DNA of 64,000 bases from Bigelowiella natans CCMP2755 (Eukaryota > Cercozoa > Chlorarachniophyceae), in contig ADNK01000427.1 in the NCBI GenBank assembly GCA_000320545.1, positions 239,001 to 303,000 of the forward strand, written 5' to 3'. This document shows positions 1 through 12,678 of this stretch, piece after piece. The first letter of the stretch is position 1; each line of letters starts with the position of its first letter. Under the pieces are notes generated by a model, which did no database searches, was not told the origin of the DNA, and was given only the letters and a program-made list of their open reading frames with translations. Made by a program: the position numbers and the translations under genes.

Positions 1-3000
1 GAGGCAGTCAGTAAATCTTCAGGATTCCCAACACCTATAATGGATGCTATTAGTGACATTGAAGGAGACTTGTCAAGAACACCCTTTAGCATAGTCCCCA
101 CAGCATCTGGCAGTTTGTTTTCCAGTGAGAGCAAGTTCTTCATGTCTTCTCTGTCACTAGCAAGTTTTGAGATTTCTTCCCAAGTTAGATCTCCAGCGGC
201 TACAGCTTCTCCGACTTCGGTCAGATTTTCTTTCGCGAACCTTTTGAGAAATTTCCTGACACCGTTGATGGTGGTGCTCTGTTCCAATTCCTTCTTCTTA
301 TGCTCTGGGAGCGTTATTTGTTCCTCAATGATGCACGTAAAATGCCTGACGAGAATAAGCTCGGCTTTTTCGAGGACACTTGCAACGGTGCCACAGCCTT
401 TGAATTCACTCGCCTCGACTTTCCGTTCTAACACCAGAGGCGCTACATTTTGGAAAAGCTGAACGGTGAGCTCAGTACCACAGAGAGGCCCAAGTTCTGC
501 TATGTGTATGTCCTGGTCAGTCAGGATATTGACTATGCTCTCGGGATTGAGGTGTATATCGAATTCCTTCAACTTTTGGGCGCCCTTGAGTACAGCTTTC
601 ACGGCAGCAGATCGCACTGCTGTGTTCATATCTCCTATGGTAATGTGACTAATACTCCTTTCTTTGCTCTCTGCTCTCTCCTTCTCAACAACGAAAGTAC
701 GCAAAATTGATTCTACAGATTCAAGTGAAGATGAGACCATCTGCGCAATTTTAGGCAATCTCGATGAACTCGGATATTTTGAGGGATGGAAGAAAGAAGT
801 GAGGAGGGCTTGTATGTGCCCTACACTTAAAGTGTTATCCTCGAAATGTTCCACAACCTTTGTCAATTTCGTAACAACTTCTCTGTCAAATGTTTTGATG
901 AGCTTAAGATTAGCACTATAAATCTTCGATACGTATGGAGGAATCCATTCTTCCTGATCTGCCACATCCAAAACAGTCTTCATAACATCCATTAAATGCT
1001 CCTTCTTACTGAACAGATTTTGTATGATATCAATCGGACTACCAAGAACGGAAAAGAAATCTGTGCTGATGCATGGCATTAGAAAGACCGCAGGAGAGTG
1101 CGTTTCGATGAGAAAATCACGGAGGATATGATCGGCTCTCTCAGGAATAATAACTTTTTCCAACAATTTGTTCCTCAAATTCATTGCTCGCTGGTACTTC
1201 ATACGCTCTCTACTTGATAACCTACGAACATCGACTTTACGCAACCTATTTTCGAGATTCGATGGAGTTTCCATCGGGTGATGCACCCAATTTTTATGCC
1301 TTACTTCTTCAAGACATTGCGATCTTAAAATATTCTGGACATGGTGCCTCAGACCAGCGAGATTTCGGATCGTTATAAATTGCTCGGGGGAAGTGAAAAC
1401 CCCCTCGTTACACAATCTTTCACCAAAAACTGTGACCAAGATACCTTCCATCTCGTCAAGCACCTCGCTGGTACTTGCACAATGTGAGAAAACTATTTTC
1501 TCCTCTGGGACTTTGTACTTCCTAAGACACGTCTCAGAGAGAGATTTTGTAAACTCCGTTGCTAGAAGCTTATAAGAAATTTTCTTTTGATCACGGACTA
1601 GATCCAGAACTTTGGATGGATTGAATGCAATACTGTTTTTTTCGGCTATATCTTCTAGCATTTTCACAACCTTCCTCACAACTTTGGTGACAAATGTTTG
1701 AGTACTCCAAAGCTCCTGCCCAAAGTCAAATCCAAATTTCTCCAACCAAATCGTAAAGAAAGCATCGGTAGCCCTTTCAATCGCCTCTAATCGCCTTAGT
1801 AGTGATATGCTGGCGGATATTTGCTCTCGTGAGAAATACCTTGGATTCGATACTAATGTTCTCATTTTTTGGAGAGCATTTTTAATATGTGAACGCTTTC
1901 CAAGTCGTCGCTTTAGCCTTGAAGAAGCTAGGGCCAGCCCTCCTTTTGCATCGCTGTATTTTCCTTCTTTTTTGTCCTTAGAGTCGCCGGCATCGCTACC
2001 GTTTTGGTCCTCGTCTAGATGCCTGAAAAGCCGCTTCAAAATTGTCCAAAACCTAACCCGCAATTCTTTTGTTCTCGCAATCTTTGTGAGAGCTTTCTTT
2101 AAGTTCGGATCACGGATGTAACTGGCTACTTGGTGCAGTATGGAAAAGGTGAGCGTTCTGAGAATCTTACTCCCAAGTTTCTTGGCGAAAAGAGAATTTG
2201 TGATACTGTCACGCATGGCTGCAAGCATGGACGATATCGAAGAATATACCAAGTCATCCTCTGAAGACAAATTAAAGAAAGGAGCCAGTATGCTGACGTA
2301 TGGATGCTCAGCAGTGCCAAGAAACAGCTCTTTCATGCTCTCTGGCAAACCAAGCTCTTTCATAGGGTCTACTTTATAAATCGTTGTACTTCCTCTTCTG
2401 CCATCTGATGAACTACCCATCTGTTTTCTGTTTGCCTGTAGTACTACAAATTCTTCTAACCCTTCCAAAGTTCTGATCTTTCTCAATGATTTTTCATCTA
2501 AATCAAGTTTCTTCCTAAGCGCGCGTTTTGCATGTCTTATCATGATTTTCTCCGCAGTTCTTTTCATTTTCGGGTAATCATCGACTGGAATGTGGATGTG
2601 GTCTTCCTTTACTCCTTTCATCTTCAAGACGTTTTGAAACATTGCGCTCATCAGAAAGTTCCCTGCGTAATCAATTTTATCAACCAAGCTGTTTTTACCA
2701 TTTTTCAAGGCATCTTCCATTTCCATCATATCGACGCCCAACCCTGGGATTCGCCTGAGCAGAAGGCCTGTAAAAACTTGAATCTCCTTCATAAGTATCG
2801 TCCTTATGATAGATTCTACTTGATTATTTGTTATGTTGGCTAAATTTGCCTTTGAGACTCCTCGAATTCCGTATACCTTGAGGACAATTCTCACAGATCT
2901 GAAGAATACATCCTGTTGTATCAAGGTTTTGAGAAATCCGAACGAGGATTCAAACCCAAACATGTAGCGTTTCATGAAGGCGATGAGTTCGCCTGCCAGC

Positions 3001-5933
3001 CATTCCCACTTGAATTGGCCTTCTCGAATTTTCTTCTGCATCGAAGACTCGATATAAAATAGCTCGTTAACACCTCCATTTAGTGATTGAAAGAGCTGGT
3101 GCATTTTATGCGTATTCATTCCGAGGGCCTTTTCAATATCACCAAGCGCTGACGTGATAGACGACAAGAGGCGATCCCATTTGTATTTCAGAGATTCAAT
3201 AAATTCTTCTCTGGCCTTCATAAATGCCTCCTTTTCTTGCACCCCCCATTCCTCATCTTCCACGGCGTGCAGATTTTCATTATGGAAAAAGTCCAAGCTC
3301 TCAAAAAATGAAGGACGCTTATTCTTTTTTTCCAAAGTCGGTGATGTCAAGCCGCTGGCTGTGGAGAATCTGCGAACCATACTTCTGGCAGAGCCAACAA
3401 GAGAATTGGTACTCAATGACTTGGGAATGAAGCTTCGAGCCTTCGTCCCGTGCTTCTTCTTGTCAACGTGAGAGCTTGAATTTACAGATACTTTCCGTTC
3501 CACATCTGCTGCAGGGCAAGGAGGATTTTGCTTGTGGTCTTGTTTATAGGAGCTGTTTCGTCTCTTTTTCTTCGCGCTTAGTTTCCGGTGGATAGCAGGA
3601 GCGTTGCCGTTCTTGAGGAGTGGCATCTGTAGCACGCAATCATGCCGTCATCACATCATCGTCGTTAGTATCATTCTGTACCCCTGACGGGACAAATCTA
3701 TGTGCTTCCAACGAACGAAACGCAAAACATTAAACACAAGGTATGTACAGATGGTATATCTACGTCGTTTCTCAGTTATATTCTCAAGCACACGCAAACG
3801 AATGATACTGCTAACGCAAGGTCCAGACCCCTGTAGGTGACGGAGTAGAGTTGGCCCCCATTCCTGAGTCAGGAGCCCTAGGAGATAACAAATTTTCCAT
3901 TTCCTTCTTGCTATCTTTGCTAGAGGCTGGTTCTCCTTTCCCTCCAGCATCTTCTCCGCTTGCTGTAGCAGGAGAGGCTAAGGAGGGTCCCCCATCGATG
4001 CTGACAATACTTTTCTCTCCCGATTTTACGTCCGAGTTTTTTGACTCGAAGTGCATTTCGTCCCCCTTTCCAAAATCCAGCAAAAGGTACTTTACTTAGT
4101 ATTATGTGACCTCCCAGAGTTGGTGTTGCACCAGAGAAATAGTACCTCATGAATGCTCATCTCACTATCCAGAGAGTATATACTGCTGAGCCCATCATCG
4201 TCTCCGCCATGGTCGTTCTGGTTGCATTTTTTATAAGTTAAAAAAACGAGGCACTTGTTTTTGTGTTTGGAAGAGAAATAAACCTACCCCTGGAAGCTTC
4301 TCATCGTCGTCAAAATCATTGAAGTCATCATCATCATCATCATCATTCTCTCCCCCTTCCTCAGGTTCATCATCTTCTGGATCCCCGAAGAGGATGTGCA
4401 TGGCGTTCCAAACCACGTTCTTTAGCCGTGTAATCGGGTCGAAGACTAATGGAGGAAGTCAAACAAGTTTACGTTTGGCCAAATACCAGTTTAGGTAGAT
4501 TGATGAAGTGATGCGGGATATGCGGCATTACTACCCAATCTGTGGAAATCGAGAGCAATCAGACCCATTCCAACCGTGACCACAATCTGTCAAGTGCGTA
4601 CATACAGCAGCCAATCTATAACACACTACTCCAGCAAAAATGGAAGAAGGTATTATAATAATGACGATGACGACGACGATGACGATGATGGTGGTGGTTG
4701 TGATGTGGTACTTACAGCAAGGAGGAAAGTAAGGATCAGGTTGTTCTGAGCTTCCTGCAAGACGATATCCTTTAGCGAAAATATCGCTGCGTTGGGACAA
4801 GAACTTCCTTCGATGTCGCTCAAACCTAGAGAAGAAGATGTTAATTGTTCAAATCACATCCGATTATATATATACCCGTGCGTACACAAAGATATGCGGC
4901 TAAATCGCCGACAACTCTCCCTTTATGAGCACGTGTTGATGTTACCAGATGAGGTCTACCATTGCAATCGTTCGTTCAATATGTATATATTTCGTGAAGA
5001 TATTCTCCCTCAGAAATGTGGAAGTTGATACATACTTAATAAATTGCCGCATGATCCTTGGGTTGCCACGAATTCCATCTCTCCCAACCTTAATGATTTT
5101 ACCTCGGACCTGCATCATAGAAATGGATATGTTCAGTATAGCCATTCTTGATGAGAATGTGCTAGATGGAGCTGAATGAAAGCTGCTAGGTCTCATGCTG
5201 TTTCCTCTCTCCCTCCTTCGCTTCCCCCCCTCCCTCAAAACGATTTGTCAGTCTTAAGGAAAATAGTAACCAATCTGAAATGAATTCGGTATTGTTGATC
5301 TTTAGATACAACAACGGGGATCCATTGTACTCGACCCCTGAAACAATAAGACTACGTTTAGGATTATGCCTAATTTCAAGTCGCCAACCCCCCCCACCCC
5401 CCCCTTCTCTCTCTCTCTCTCTCTGAACACATGTGTGTGTGGGTGTTTGTGTGCGTGTGTGCGCACGCATGTATGTGTATATATGTCAGCATGTACATGG
5501 ATGCACACACGGGAGGAGAAAGAACAAGGGAGAGAAGTAAGAGGTATCATCGTATCAATATTGCCTACTATCACCTTCCGGATTTCCCTCTTTGTACGTG
5601 TTAAGAACTGCTGAGAAGACCACTCCGTTTGTTCCGTTTGCATCGGCTTTCGCCGCGTTAACCACCATCTAACCCAAAGTAGAGATCAATCCTTCGACTT
5701 AGTACGGTGAAACCAATAAATCCATCAACCAATCAAACACAAATCCTTCTCTGCGCGACATATAATCTGTACCTCTAGGCCCTGAACCTTCTGCAGAGCT
5801 GCCATCTCAACTTCCAGCAGTGTGAAGACCACGAGAAGCAGTAACATCATGCAGGTAATCTGCACACATTCAAAACCATACACAAATGTAAGCTATTTGA
5901 GTCTTGCCATCGTTACAAAGTGTAACACAATAA

Positions 5934-6024
<91 letters not shown>

Positions 6025-7325
6025 CTAAACGGGGAGGGGGGGTGGTGAGTTCAAAAAGGGGATGTAGTGAGAAGTAAACCTTGGAAGTGAGCACTTCAAG
6101 AACGTATCCTCCGATCTTGCTGGGTTGAAGAATCTAAGTAAAAATCAATTTTAAAATTGGTGGCCATCCTGTAAGTCACTGTTCATTTTATCATTCGATG
6201 GGTTTTACGCTTATGTTGCAAATATATGCGACTACATAGTCATGTTGATGTCGAATGTAAAGAAACGGAGGAAGAAAAAGCAATATCGTGGAGGTTTTGA
6301 CAGGTTTACCAATTCCGCAGTGTCCACTTGGTGCCGCCCTCTGCGAATACAATGAAGACTTCAGTTAACTCCATACATCAAGATTAGAAGAAAAATACAA
6401 TCAAGCTACGAGCACAATTGAAATCATGCTCTCGGATGTTGTAATTACGTCTCTTCGTCATGCTTGAAGATTTCATCGTGCACGTCTCTTCCAAAGTGCT
6501 GCAGATAGGCTCCAGGAGCATTTGTCAAACCTTCCCATTGTTCAAAATTCTCGATCATTTCACAGAGCTTATTTTATTTTGTAGATCAGTGCAACTTCTA
6601 CAGCAAATGCATCGTAATAAATGATACCTAATTCTCCTTGGGCGTTGATTAGCTGTGGGTTTGTGGTCTTAGTGCTCGATTCAGCTTCTGTCTTCTTCGC
6701 TTCGTTCTTTAGATTTTCACTCTGCGTCATCACATTGAAAGGAGCATATGTTAGCAAACAGCGAAGTTCTCTCCCCTCTCAAAATAAAGCCAATGGATTG
6801 AAAACGCAAAAACTCAGTAACCTCTTTGCTTTTGCCCATTGCGTCCATTTCAACTCCATTTTCTAGATCCTATGGATTTATTGATATCAATTGCTAAGTA
6901 TCAACTCTATGCAAGACTGATGCTTAAGCACTTTCTGACCTTAATCTTCCCATCAGCTTTGTCACCATCTTCCTGATCTCCTTCTTGTTCATCGTCTTTC
7001 TCGGCATCACCATTAGCGCATGCTCCACGGCAGCGAATTATTGCTAGAGTAAGATCGATGACGAAAGAGACGAACTGTCCCAGTACTTTTGGAACCTTTG
7101 TCGCTCTACCCGCTCGGCTTCCAACCCTTGCAACTCTTGCCGTCCGCGCTACTACCCCAACAGATCCACTCCCAAACAAGATGTCTGAGAAATCGAGTTC
7201 TACTCCTTCAATCGTCAGTCGAATGAGCGTGAATATTCCCATCACTAACCACAGCATTACGTCACAAATTCTAGTCAGAAGACACATATGTAGGTATGTA
7301 CAATACACTACACACACACACTCAC

Positions 7326-7381
<56 letters not shown>

Positions 7382-7386
7382 TCACA

Positions 7387-7445
<59 letters not shown>

Positions 7446-8014
7446 TGTGTGTGTGTGTATGGAAATATCATCGCGTAGAATTCATATTCACGAGATGTGC
7501 ATTCGACTTCATAATGCAACCATGCCTAACGGTGGACTCCCAGCATTGCACCGCTGCTGCTACTACTACTACAACAACTACTATTCTAAAACTAACTGCG
7601 CGCCGGTCCGACCTCAACGACAAAAGTGAGGAAGCAGACAACTGTAGTCCAGCCAAGTACATTGTCGTACTCTTTTGAAATTTTGCATAATATCCATATA
7701 TCGTGCGCGAAAAGGGCAAACGCCGTCATGAATGTTATCTGTTTAAAATTTGTACAGTGAAGAGAATTGGAGAATAGGGAGAGGAGGAGGAGCGCAGGAT
7801 TAAGGGAGGAAAGAATAGTTAGAAAAAAAAAAAAAAAAAAAGAGGGCGGCGCAACACAACTATGGAGTTCTTCTAGTGTGTTACCAGGCGCCCAAACGCT
7901 GTTGACTTCCTTAGCCTTTCTGCGCAGGTGTTGTCGGTGTCCAAAATATGAACTTTGAACTCCGCATTCTCCCCGATCGCCGCCTGGTAATCCATCATAT
8001 GTTTTGAGAGTACT

Positions 8015-8049
<35 letters not shown>

Positions 8050-8172
8050 CTGAAACTCATCGCGGCTGTACCTTTTCTAGCATGTCGTTTTCAACTTCAA
8101 TGACAACTGTATACATCCGGTACAATTATCAGGAAGCGAATACGATATTAGATAAAGATTATAATCAGCCTA

Positions 8173-8219
<47 letters not shown>

Positions 8220-8254
8220 CGCGGCGGGAACAAACGCAGACAGATGGAGAGAGG

Positions 8255-8296
<42 letters not shown>

Positions 8297-8850
8297 ACAC
8301 TAAATTCCCATTATTTTTCTATGAAATATTAACAAAAATACTACCCTTAAAGGTCATTGTTCCCGAATCAGACGGGTCGTCGAATATGAATATCTCTATC
8401 TGTTTTTCTATTTCTCCTTCTTGGAAGCAAACTAGTTTATTGATGGCTCCGAAGTTTGAGCCTATTTGGTCGAGTGTGGGCAATACTTTATTGTGGCATT
8501 AGAAATTTCCATGAAGATTAAGAATTACCTGGAACGGCTGTTTCAGCAACGGTGTATACCACAACATCGAGGGCCACGTTGGGATCTCCATCACGCTTTA
8601 GCACAGCGGTCACACGTCCTTTGTTCTCATAAACTTGGGCCGATTTGGTGGCCCATTGGATGGTGCATGGTGCAGTAGTTATGTCAGCAACGGAAAGTTG
8701 ACTTCTTAACCCTCTCAGCCTTGAGAATGAATTGTCTCTACTCTTTTTCTGATCTTTTGAGTCTGCTAAATGCGTCGAATTGTCAAGGGGATTGTTCACA
8801 AAAGCCTCCTTGTGGTCGGCGGGTGCTTTTCCAGCGCTGGCCTCCTCCAT
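1..8850 (-). CDS. Giant membrane protein: Calx-beta domain, voltage-sensor module, large helical C-terminal region (3' end off the window)
   Basis: Multi-exon gene starting at the ATG at 8850. Seen: exons 8850-8529, 8431-8345, 8106-8072 and 7983-7885 join in phase into one Calx-beta domain (calcium-binding or adhesive beta sandwich; motifs [40 protein letters not shown]). Exon 7738-7613 is an S1-like membrane helix ([20 protein letters not shown]). An exon ending at 6940 holds an S3 helix and an S4-like segment with regularly spaced arginines ([14 protein letters not shown]). Later small exons include [16 protein letters not shown], a hydrophobic helix near 5840, and [13 protein letters not shown]. 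Acidic exons at about 4440-4283 and 4061-3830 lead in phase 0 into one open frame, 3627 to 1, of over 1,200 residues, helical, rich in Lys/Glu, without recognised domain. The S4 style resembles voltage sensors fused to class III cyclases in protists (known family, from memory), but no cyclase motif is visible. Some middle exons (S2 region, 7600-7300) are unresolved. The gene is inferred to be single because phases match from 4440 to 3627. The 3' end lies outside. Confidence 0.68.
5935..6020. repeat. (GT)n(GA)n compound microsatellite
   Basis: GT tract at about 5935-5969 followed by a GA tract to 6020, in an intron of the Calx-beta/voltage-sensor gene. Confidence 0.9.
7327..7441. repeat. Two (TA)n tracts
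   Basis: TA tracts at about 7327-7372 and 7390-7441, just upstream (minus sense) of the S3-S4 exon, in an intron. Confidence 0.9.
8017..8294. repeat. Microsatellite cluster GT, CA and GA around a Calx-beta exon
   Basis: GT at about 8017-8046, CA at about 8178-8216 and GA at about 8259-8294, flanking the 35-bp exon 8106-8072. Confidence 0.9.
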
Positions 8851-9219
8851 CCCTACTCCGCTATGGTATTTTAAGACAAGGTCGCAGTTGACAAGGCCTC
8901 TTCTGTTTGCATGTCCATCAAAATCTACTGCAGAGCTGAATCGAGGGTGGGGAGCTATTCCTCACTCAGTAGTTTGCATACAACCGCCGGCCGGAAACCG
9001 CCAACATTTCAAAAAATAAAACGGCGCGGGGATTTCTTGTCATTTCTCGGACTTTTGCTATGTCGCTTTATCGTATTCAAATGAAAATTTATTCCCATTT
9101 GACATTGTGCAAAAAAGCATGATGTTTTCTGCGAAATATGATATTTTGTTCTGTCGCAGGATAGATTCCGTGGAAAGGCGAAAAAGCTGAGAAACATCGA
9201 CAACGAGCTTGGCAGGATA
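8851..9219. promoter_or_regulatory. Shared upstream region of a divergent gene pair
   Basis: The Calx-beta gene reads left from 8850 and Elongin C reads right from 9220, so this 369-bp gap must hold both promoters and 5' leaders. An AG acceptor-like site at about 9165 followed by an open frame suggests the Elongin C leader may be spliced. No TATA box or named motif stands out. Confidence 0.45.
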
Positions 9220-9892
9220 ATGAGCGGGTCGTTGGACCTGGATGAGAACCCTGGCTCCGAGGCTAAGGAAGATTCTAAGTACATCAAACTCATCAGGTGT
9301 CATATTTAGATATTCTTAGAGTGTACTCGTAGTAATTTTGAGATGGATTTTTCATGTGTGGAGTTTTTTATGAACGAAACCAACATGGAAAAATAGAATC
9401 GGGATGATGCTTCCTCGTTCAAGAAGAGGGAGTCACTCCCGATGACTGATTATTATGTCATAGTTACTCTGACCGATTCTCATCCACCCACACACAAAAA
9501 TGCGGTTCTTACCTACATTTGGAGGTGTCTGAATGTTCTTTTCTCTTACCGGAATTAGCAAAGAAGGGGCTGAAATTATTTGCTCAAAAAAAGTGGCTGT
9601 CGCCTCTGGCACAATACGAGCGATGTTGACCGGACCTGGTAAGGATTTATACATTCAGCACTTTTACATACGGCTGATATAAAGATTTACTCTAGGTAAA
9701 TGGAAAGAGAACTCTGGGCCAGTTCCAACGATCCACTTCGAAACGATCGAAGCTTCTGTCCTAGAGAAAGTTGTCCAATATTTTTACTACAAGAGCCAAC
9801 ACGATAATACACAGGGTCCGATAGAAAAATTTGACATAGAATTAGGCCAAATAATCCCCCTTTTAATTGCTGCGAACTATCTCGATACGTGA
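9220..9892 (+). CDS. ELOC: Elongin C
   Basis: Elongin C is the Skp1-fold adaptor that pairs with Elongin B in cullin-2/5 ubiquitin ligases (BC-box substrate receptors) and in the transcription factor SIII complex. Three exons, 9220-9296, 9559-9638 and 9696-9892, join with matching phases (2, then 1) into 117 residues; human Elongin C is 112. Visible family signatures in order: YIKLIS, SGTIRAMLTGPG (family SGTIKAMLSGPG), IHFETIEASVLEKVVQYFYYK, and the C-terminal LLIAANYLDT with stop TGA at 9890-9892. The ATG at 9220 is chosen because it gives a normal N-terminal length; the frame stays open upstream to an acceptor near 9165, so an in-frame leader extension is possible. The gene is convergent with the GST-fold gene across the 9893-10862 spacer. 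Very confident in the family. Confidence 0.95.
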
Positions 9893-10862
9893 TACGTTGA
9901 GCATCCCTTGTTGATGTAATTAAAGATATGAATTCAAGTTGTCGCTTCAACCTACATTTTCTGCAGCTGTGCTGGTGCTACATGTATCAGTGAATATATA
10001 ATAGGTAGTCTGCTGCATGTAATGTGGGCATGATATAATTTCTATATCTGACTGTGCATGTACAACGTGTGTGAGGCGAAGTACGTGCATCCCTATATGG
10101 ATCCAAATCGTTGTCGTCATTTTAATGATGATGAATATGCAAATTTTAATACAAGTCGGAATTGAGACAGTTGGGATTCGGGCTAGTATTTCATGCATGT
10201 GTACTAGTGTAGCCATTGTCCAATCAGCGCTCTGTGGTGTTAGCTAGTTAGTTTCAGCATTGTATCGTATCTACGTGCGCACATCATGGTACGCTGGCCT
10301 CACATATGCAGGGATTCTTCTAGCGGAGATTTGAGGGTGTAAAAATTAGAGATTCAGGGTGTAATAAGAGCAAACAAAATCAAAGCAAAATGCAGAAAAT
10401 TGATCGCAAATATTAGCGCTTCGCAGGGTGTAAGCTCACACCCATTTACACCCGGCCCTTGGAATAATCCCAGCACATATGTGTAGCAGGCACGCACTGC
10501 TGTGTGCACCGCGCGACTTCAACGACACAGCATGGTACTTATGCATGAATGCGGCACATAGTAGTAGCAGCAATCAACAGATGCAACATAGCTAGATAGG
10601 CGTTAATTTAGCCGCCACTTTTCATAGCTACATTAGGATGACTATTGAAAATATTTACTTAATCACATCATTACATCCGTATAGTCTTATATGCGTAGCA
10701 TGCGGCTGGTGTGACGGTAGTTGCTACTGTCTGGTAGTGTATAAGTTATGTGTCTATTGTTGATTATGCTACATGCTATGGCAATGCAACGCAGTTGATG
10801 CCGTCTGCCTATGATTCTATTGCGCCCGCCAGTTCAATAAAATAAACGACACTGATTGCTTA
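9893..10862. other. Intergenic island, TGCATG/CTAG-rich, with dispersed repeat copy A
   Basis: Gap between the 3' ends of two convergent genes. No credible exon is seen. It is dense in short palindromic words (TGCATG, GCATGC, CATATG, TAGCTA) and contains a copy of a dispersed repeat at 10609-10677 (see the repeat entries). Confidence 0.6.
10609..10677 (+). repeat. Dispersed intergenic repeat, copy A
   Basis: The stretch begins TAGCCGCCACTT, continues AGCTACATTAGGATGACT (10626 on), and ends TCATTACATCC. The core 10626-10651 matches copy C (23475-23500, opposite strand) at 25 of 26 positions by eye. Copy B (13369-13434) shares the TAGCCGC start, the AGCTACATT.GGATG core and the ACATCC end. Confidence 0.7.
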
Positions 10863-12384
10863 TCAGAAAGATTCTGGCGAAGGAGGCGGTTCTCTGATTT
10901 GCCTATGTTCTTCATACATCTGTAAGACAAATTTCCCACACGGCCGGTCCCGAAACATGTCGCTCTCTTTCTGTGCCTGTGGTGTCATCATTTCCCGCTT
11001 CAACGAGGATTCTTTCCGTGCACGCCCGCCGGTGTACTTCTCAAGTGTCAGAAGTGGAGCAGCCAAAGCCGCGAAAGTGACGTCAACAAAGGTTGGATAG
11101 TCAGTTTTCATAAGGTATTTGCGCCCTAGAAATGTTGTTATACGAAACAATGGCTCTGATCAATTGCAACATTTGGATCGAGCATTCGAATCTTTAGACC
11201 AAGAAATATATTCTTATAATCTTATGTTCTTTGTTAACATGTGCATAGGGTCAGGCATTTGGAACTATTGGAGCTTACCATCTTTAAGAAGGGCATCCAC
11301 TTTGGTAAATACTTCTTTGGCGAGTATTAGTCTCTCACTTGCGTGCTTTGGGTTCAGTTTCAATGCCTTCTTCATGAAAACTAAAAGCACTGGCATTGAA
11401 ACTTTAAGGAGTATACGCTGCCAATATGGAATAGAAGGTTGATAATAGCCCCAAAAGCTTAAGTAGTCTTGCATTGGATTCTTCCTGGTCTTATTCACGA
11501 CTAGAACATCAGTGTATCTGGAGATGAAGCAATAAATCATTCTTAGTTTTGATTTCTGAGGGTTTGTCTTTTTTCTTTATTCTACAAAAGCAATCTTGCT
11601 TATATGTGCGCATTCGTGTCAGTTTTGTTTAGACAACAAACTGGATGATGTGTTTCTAAATGCAGTGTGAGTAGTTCAGTACAGATAGTTCCGGATGTAA
11701 TCCCCCATCTTATCAAACTCCTTCTCAAGCTCTAATGCCTGAAGACTAGGCTTTAAGAATTCTGATTTCCTGATTCCACTTTCTCGATTATTCTCTTTGC
11801 CTTCCCTATATATGTACGCATGCGTACATACGTAAATCAATGCACCTGTTGGATTCTCAGGGCATGTATGAACCTATTTTACCCGAGCTTATTCTCTGTT
11901 TCCGATTGCTCCTCCGTCCCAGCATATTTCCCGTACAAATATCTAAGGATGAAGTTCGATCCTGATACACGTGTTGGCCCCTGTCGAATAGCTGGGATTA
12001 GCCTGCCAAGCAGGACAACCCCTAGAATTCCACAGCTCTCTTCTTCAACGTAATCGATCCCGAGAATATCTAAGCTCCAACGAACTTTTTCGACGTAGTG
12101 AGAAATAGTGATGGACTCGAGAATCTAAAGGGTATATGATAAGATTCTTTAGTAGCCATTGCTGGCTGCAGAGGTTTCAACATCAGAAATAAGGTGAGGC
12201 CGTTCATCCTTACCAGCCGTCGGTTGGGCATTTGCAGCTTTAGACCGGCAATCAATAAGCTCAGCACAAAGACGAATAGTAGGTACGAGGTAATCCCCAA
12301 GATCCCCCATCCGAGAACTATTACAAGCGGTCCGGAGACCAACAGCGCAAGAACAACGGCATTCTCGCGCAAAAAGATTCTCAT
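10863..12384 (-). CDS. Membrane-anchored glutathione S-transferase-fold protein
   Basis: Predicted two-domain GST-like protein of 345 residues. Five exons, 12384-12214, 12124-11883, 11805-11683, 11517-11279 and 11125-10863, join with every phase consistent. Seen: residues about 10-50 are strongly hydrophobic (AVVLALLVSGPLVIVLGWG, then YLLFVFVLSLLIAG), one or two membrane spans. A thioredoxin-like N-terminal GST domain follows (YVEKVRWSLDILGIDYVEE, GRLIPAIRQG, NFILRYLYGKYAG). The helical C-terminal domain carries ALELEKEFDKMGDYIRNYLY, IPYWQRILLKVSMP and YPTFVDVTFAALAAPLL, typical of uncharacterised GST_N/GST_C proteins. The start is the first ATG in the exon; the frame is open a little further upstream without ATG. 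The classical catalytic Tyr/Ser/Cys is not obvious, so activity and substrate are unknown. Membrane attachment by an N-terminal helix is unusual for the fold. Confidence 0.87.
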
Positions 12385-12678
12385 TGGAGTTTGGGGTAGT
12401 ACTTGTGGCTGGTGACGATGAGGAGAATCTCTGTCGAACAAAATATCCACTTTTACTGTTGTCGTATATTAAAATCCCCCTACAATTTCGTTCTCTATTG
12501 TCCTGGAAGTATCCTGTGTTTCTAGCGATTTCTCGCTGTCATTGCTTCCAGGGAATGACGCACGATAAAAAAAGCCTGCATTATTCTCGGAATCACTTTC
12601 CCGAAATATCCGAATAGCTCGATCCCTTGTCCCGTAGCATCATCGCACCCTTGGCGAAGTGGTGGTAGAGGTCGTCGG
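12385..12678. promoter_or_regulatory. Shared upstream region of a divergent gene pair
   Basis: A 294-bp gap separates the ATG of the GST-fold gene (12384, minus) from the ATG of the signal-anchored protein (12679, plus). Both promoters must lie here unless there are unseen leader exons. No specific element recognised. Confidence 0.4.

Noticed and set aside
3154-3471. Plus-strand frames across 40-3950
   Set aside because: All are shadows of the long minus-strand frame running from 3627 to the left edge, which reads as a continuous charged helical protein.
7058-7678. Plus-strand 206-codon frame with long Ile-Tyr repeat
   Set aside because: It is the antisense of the S3-S4 exon followed by translation of two TA tracts; no splice or family support.
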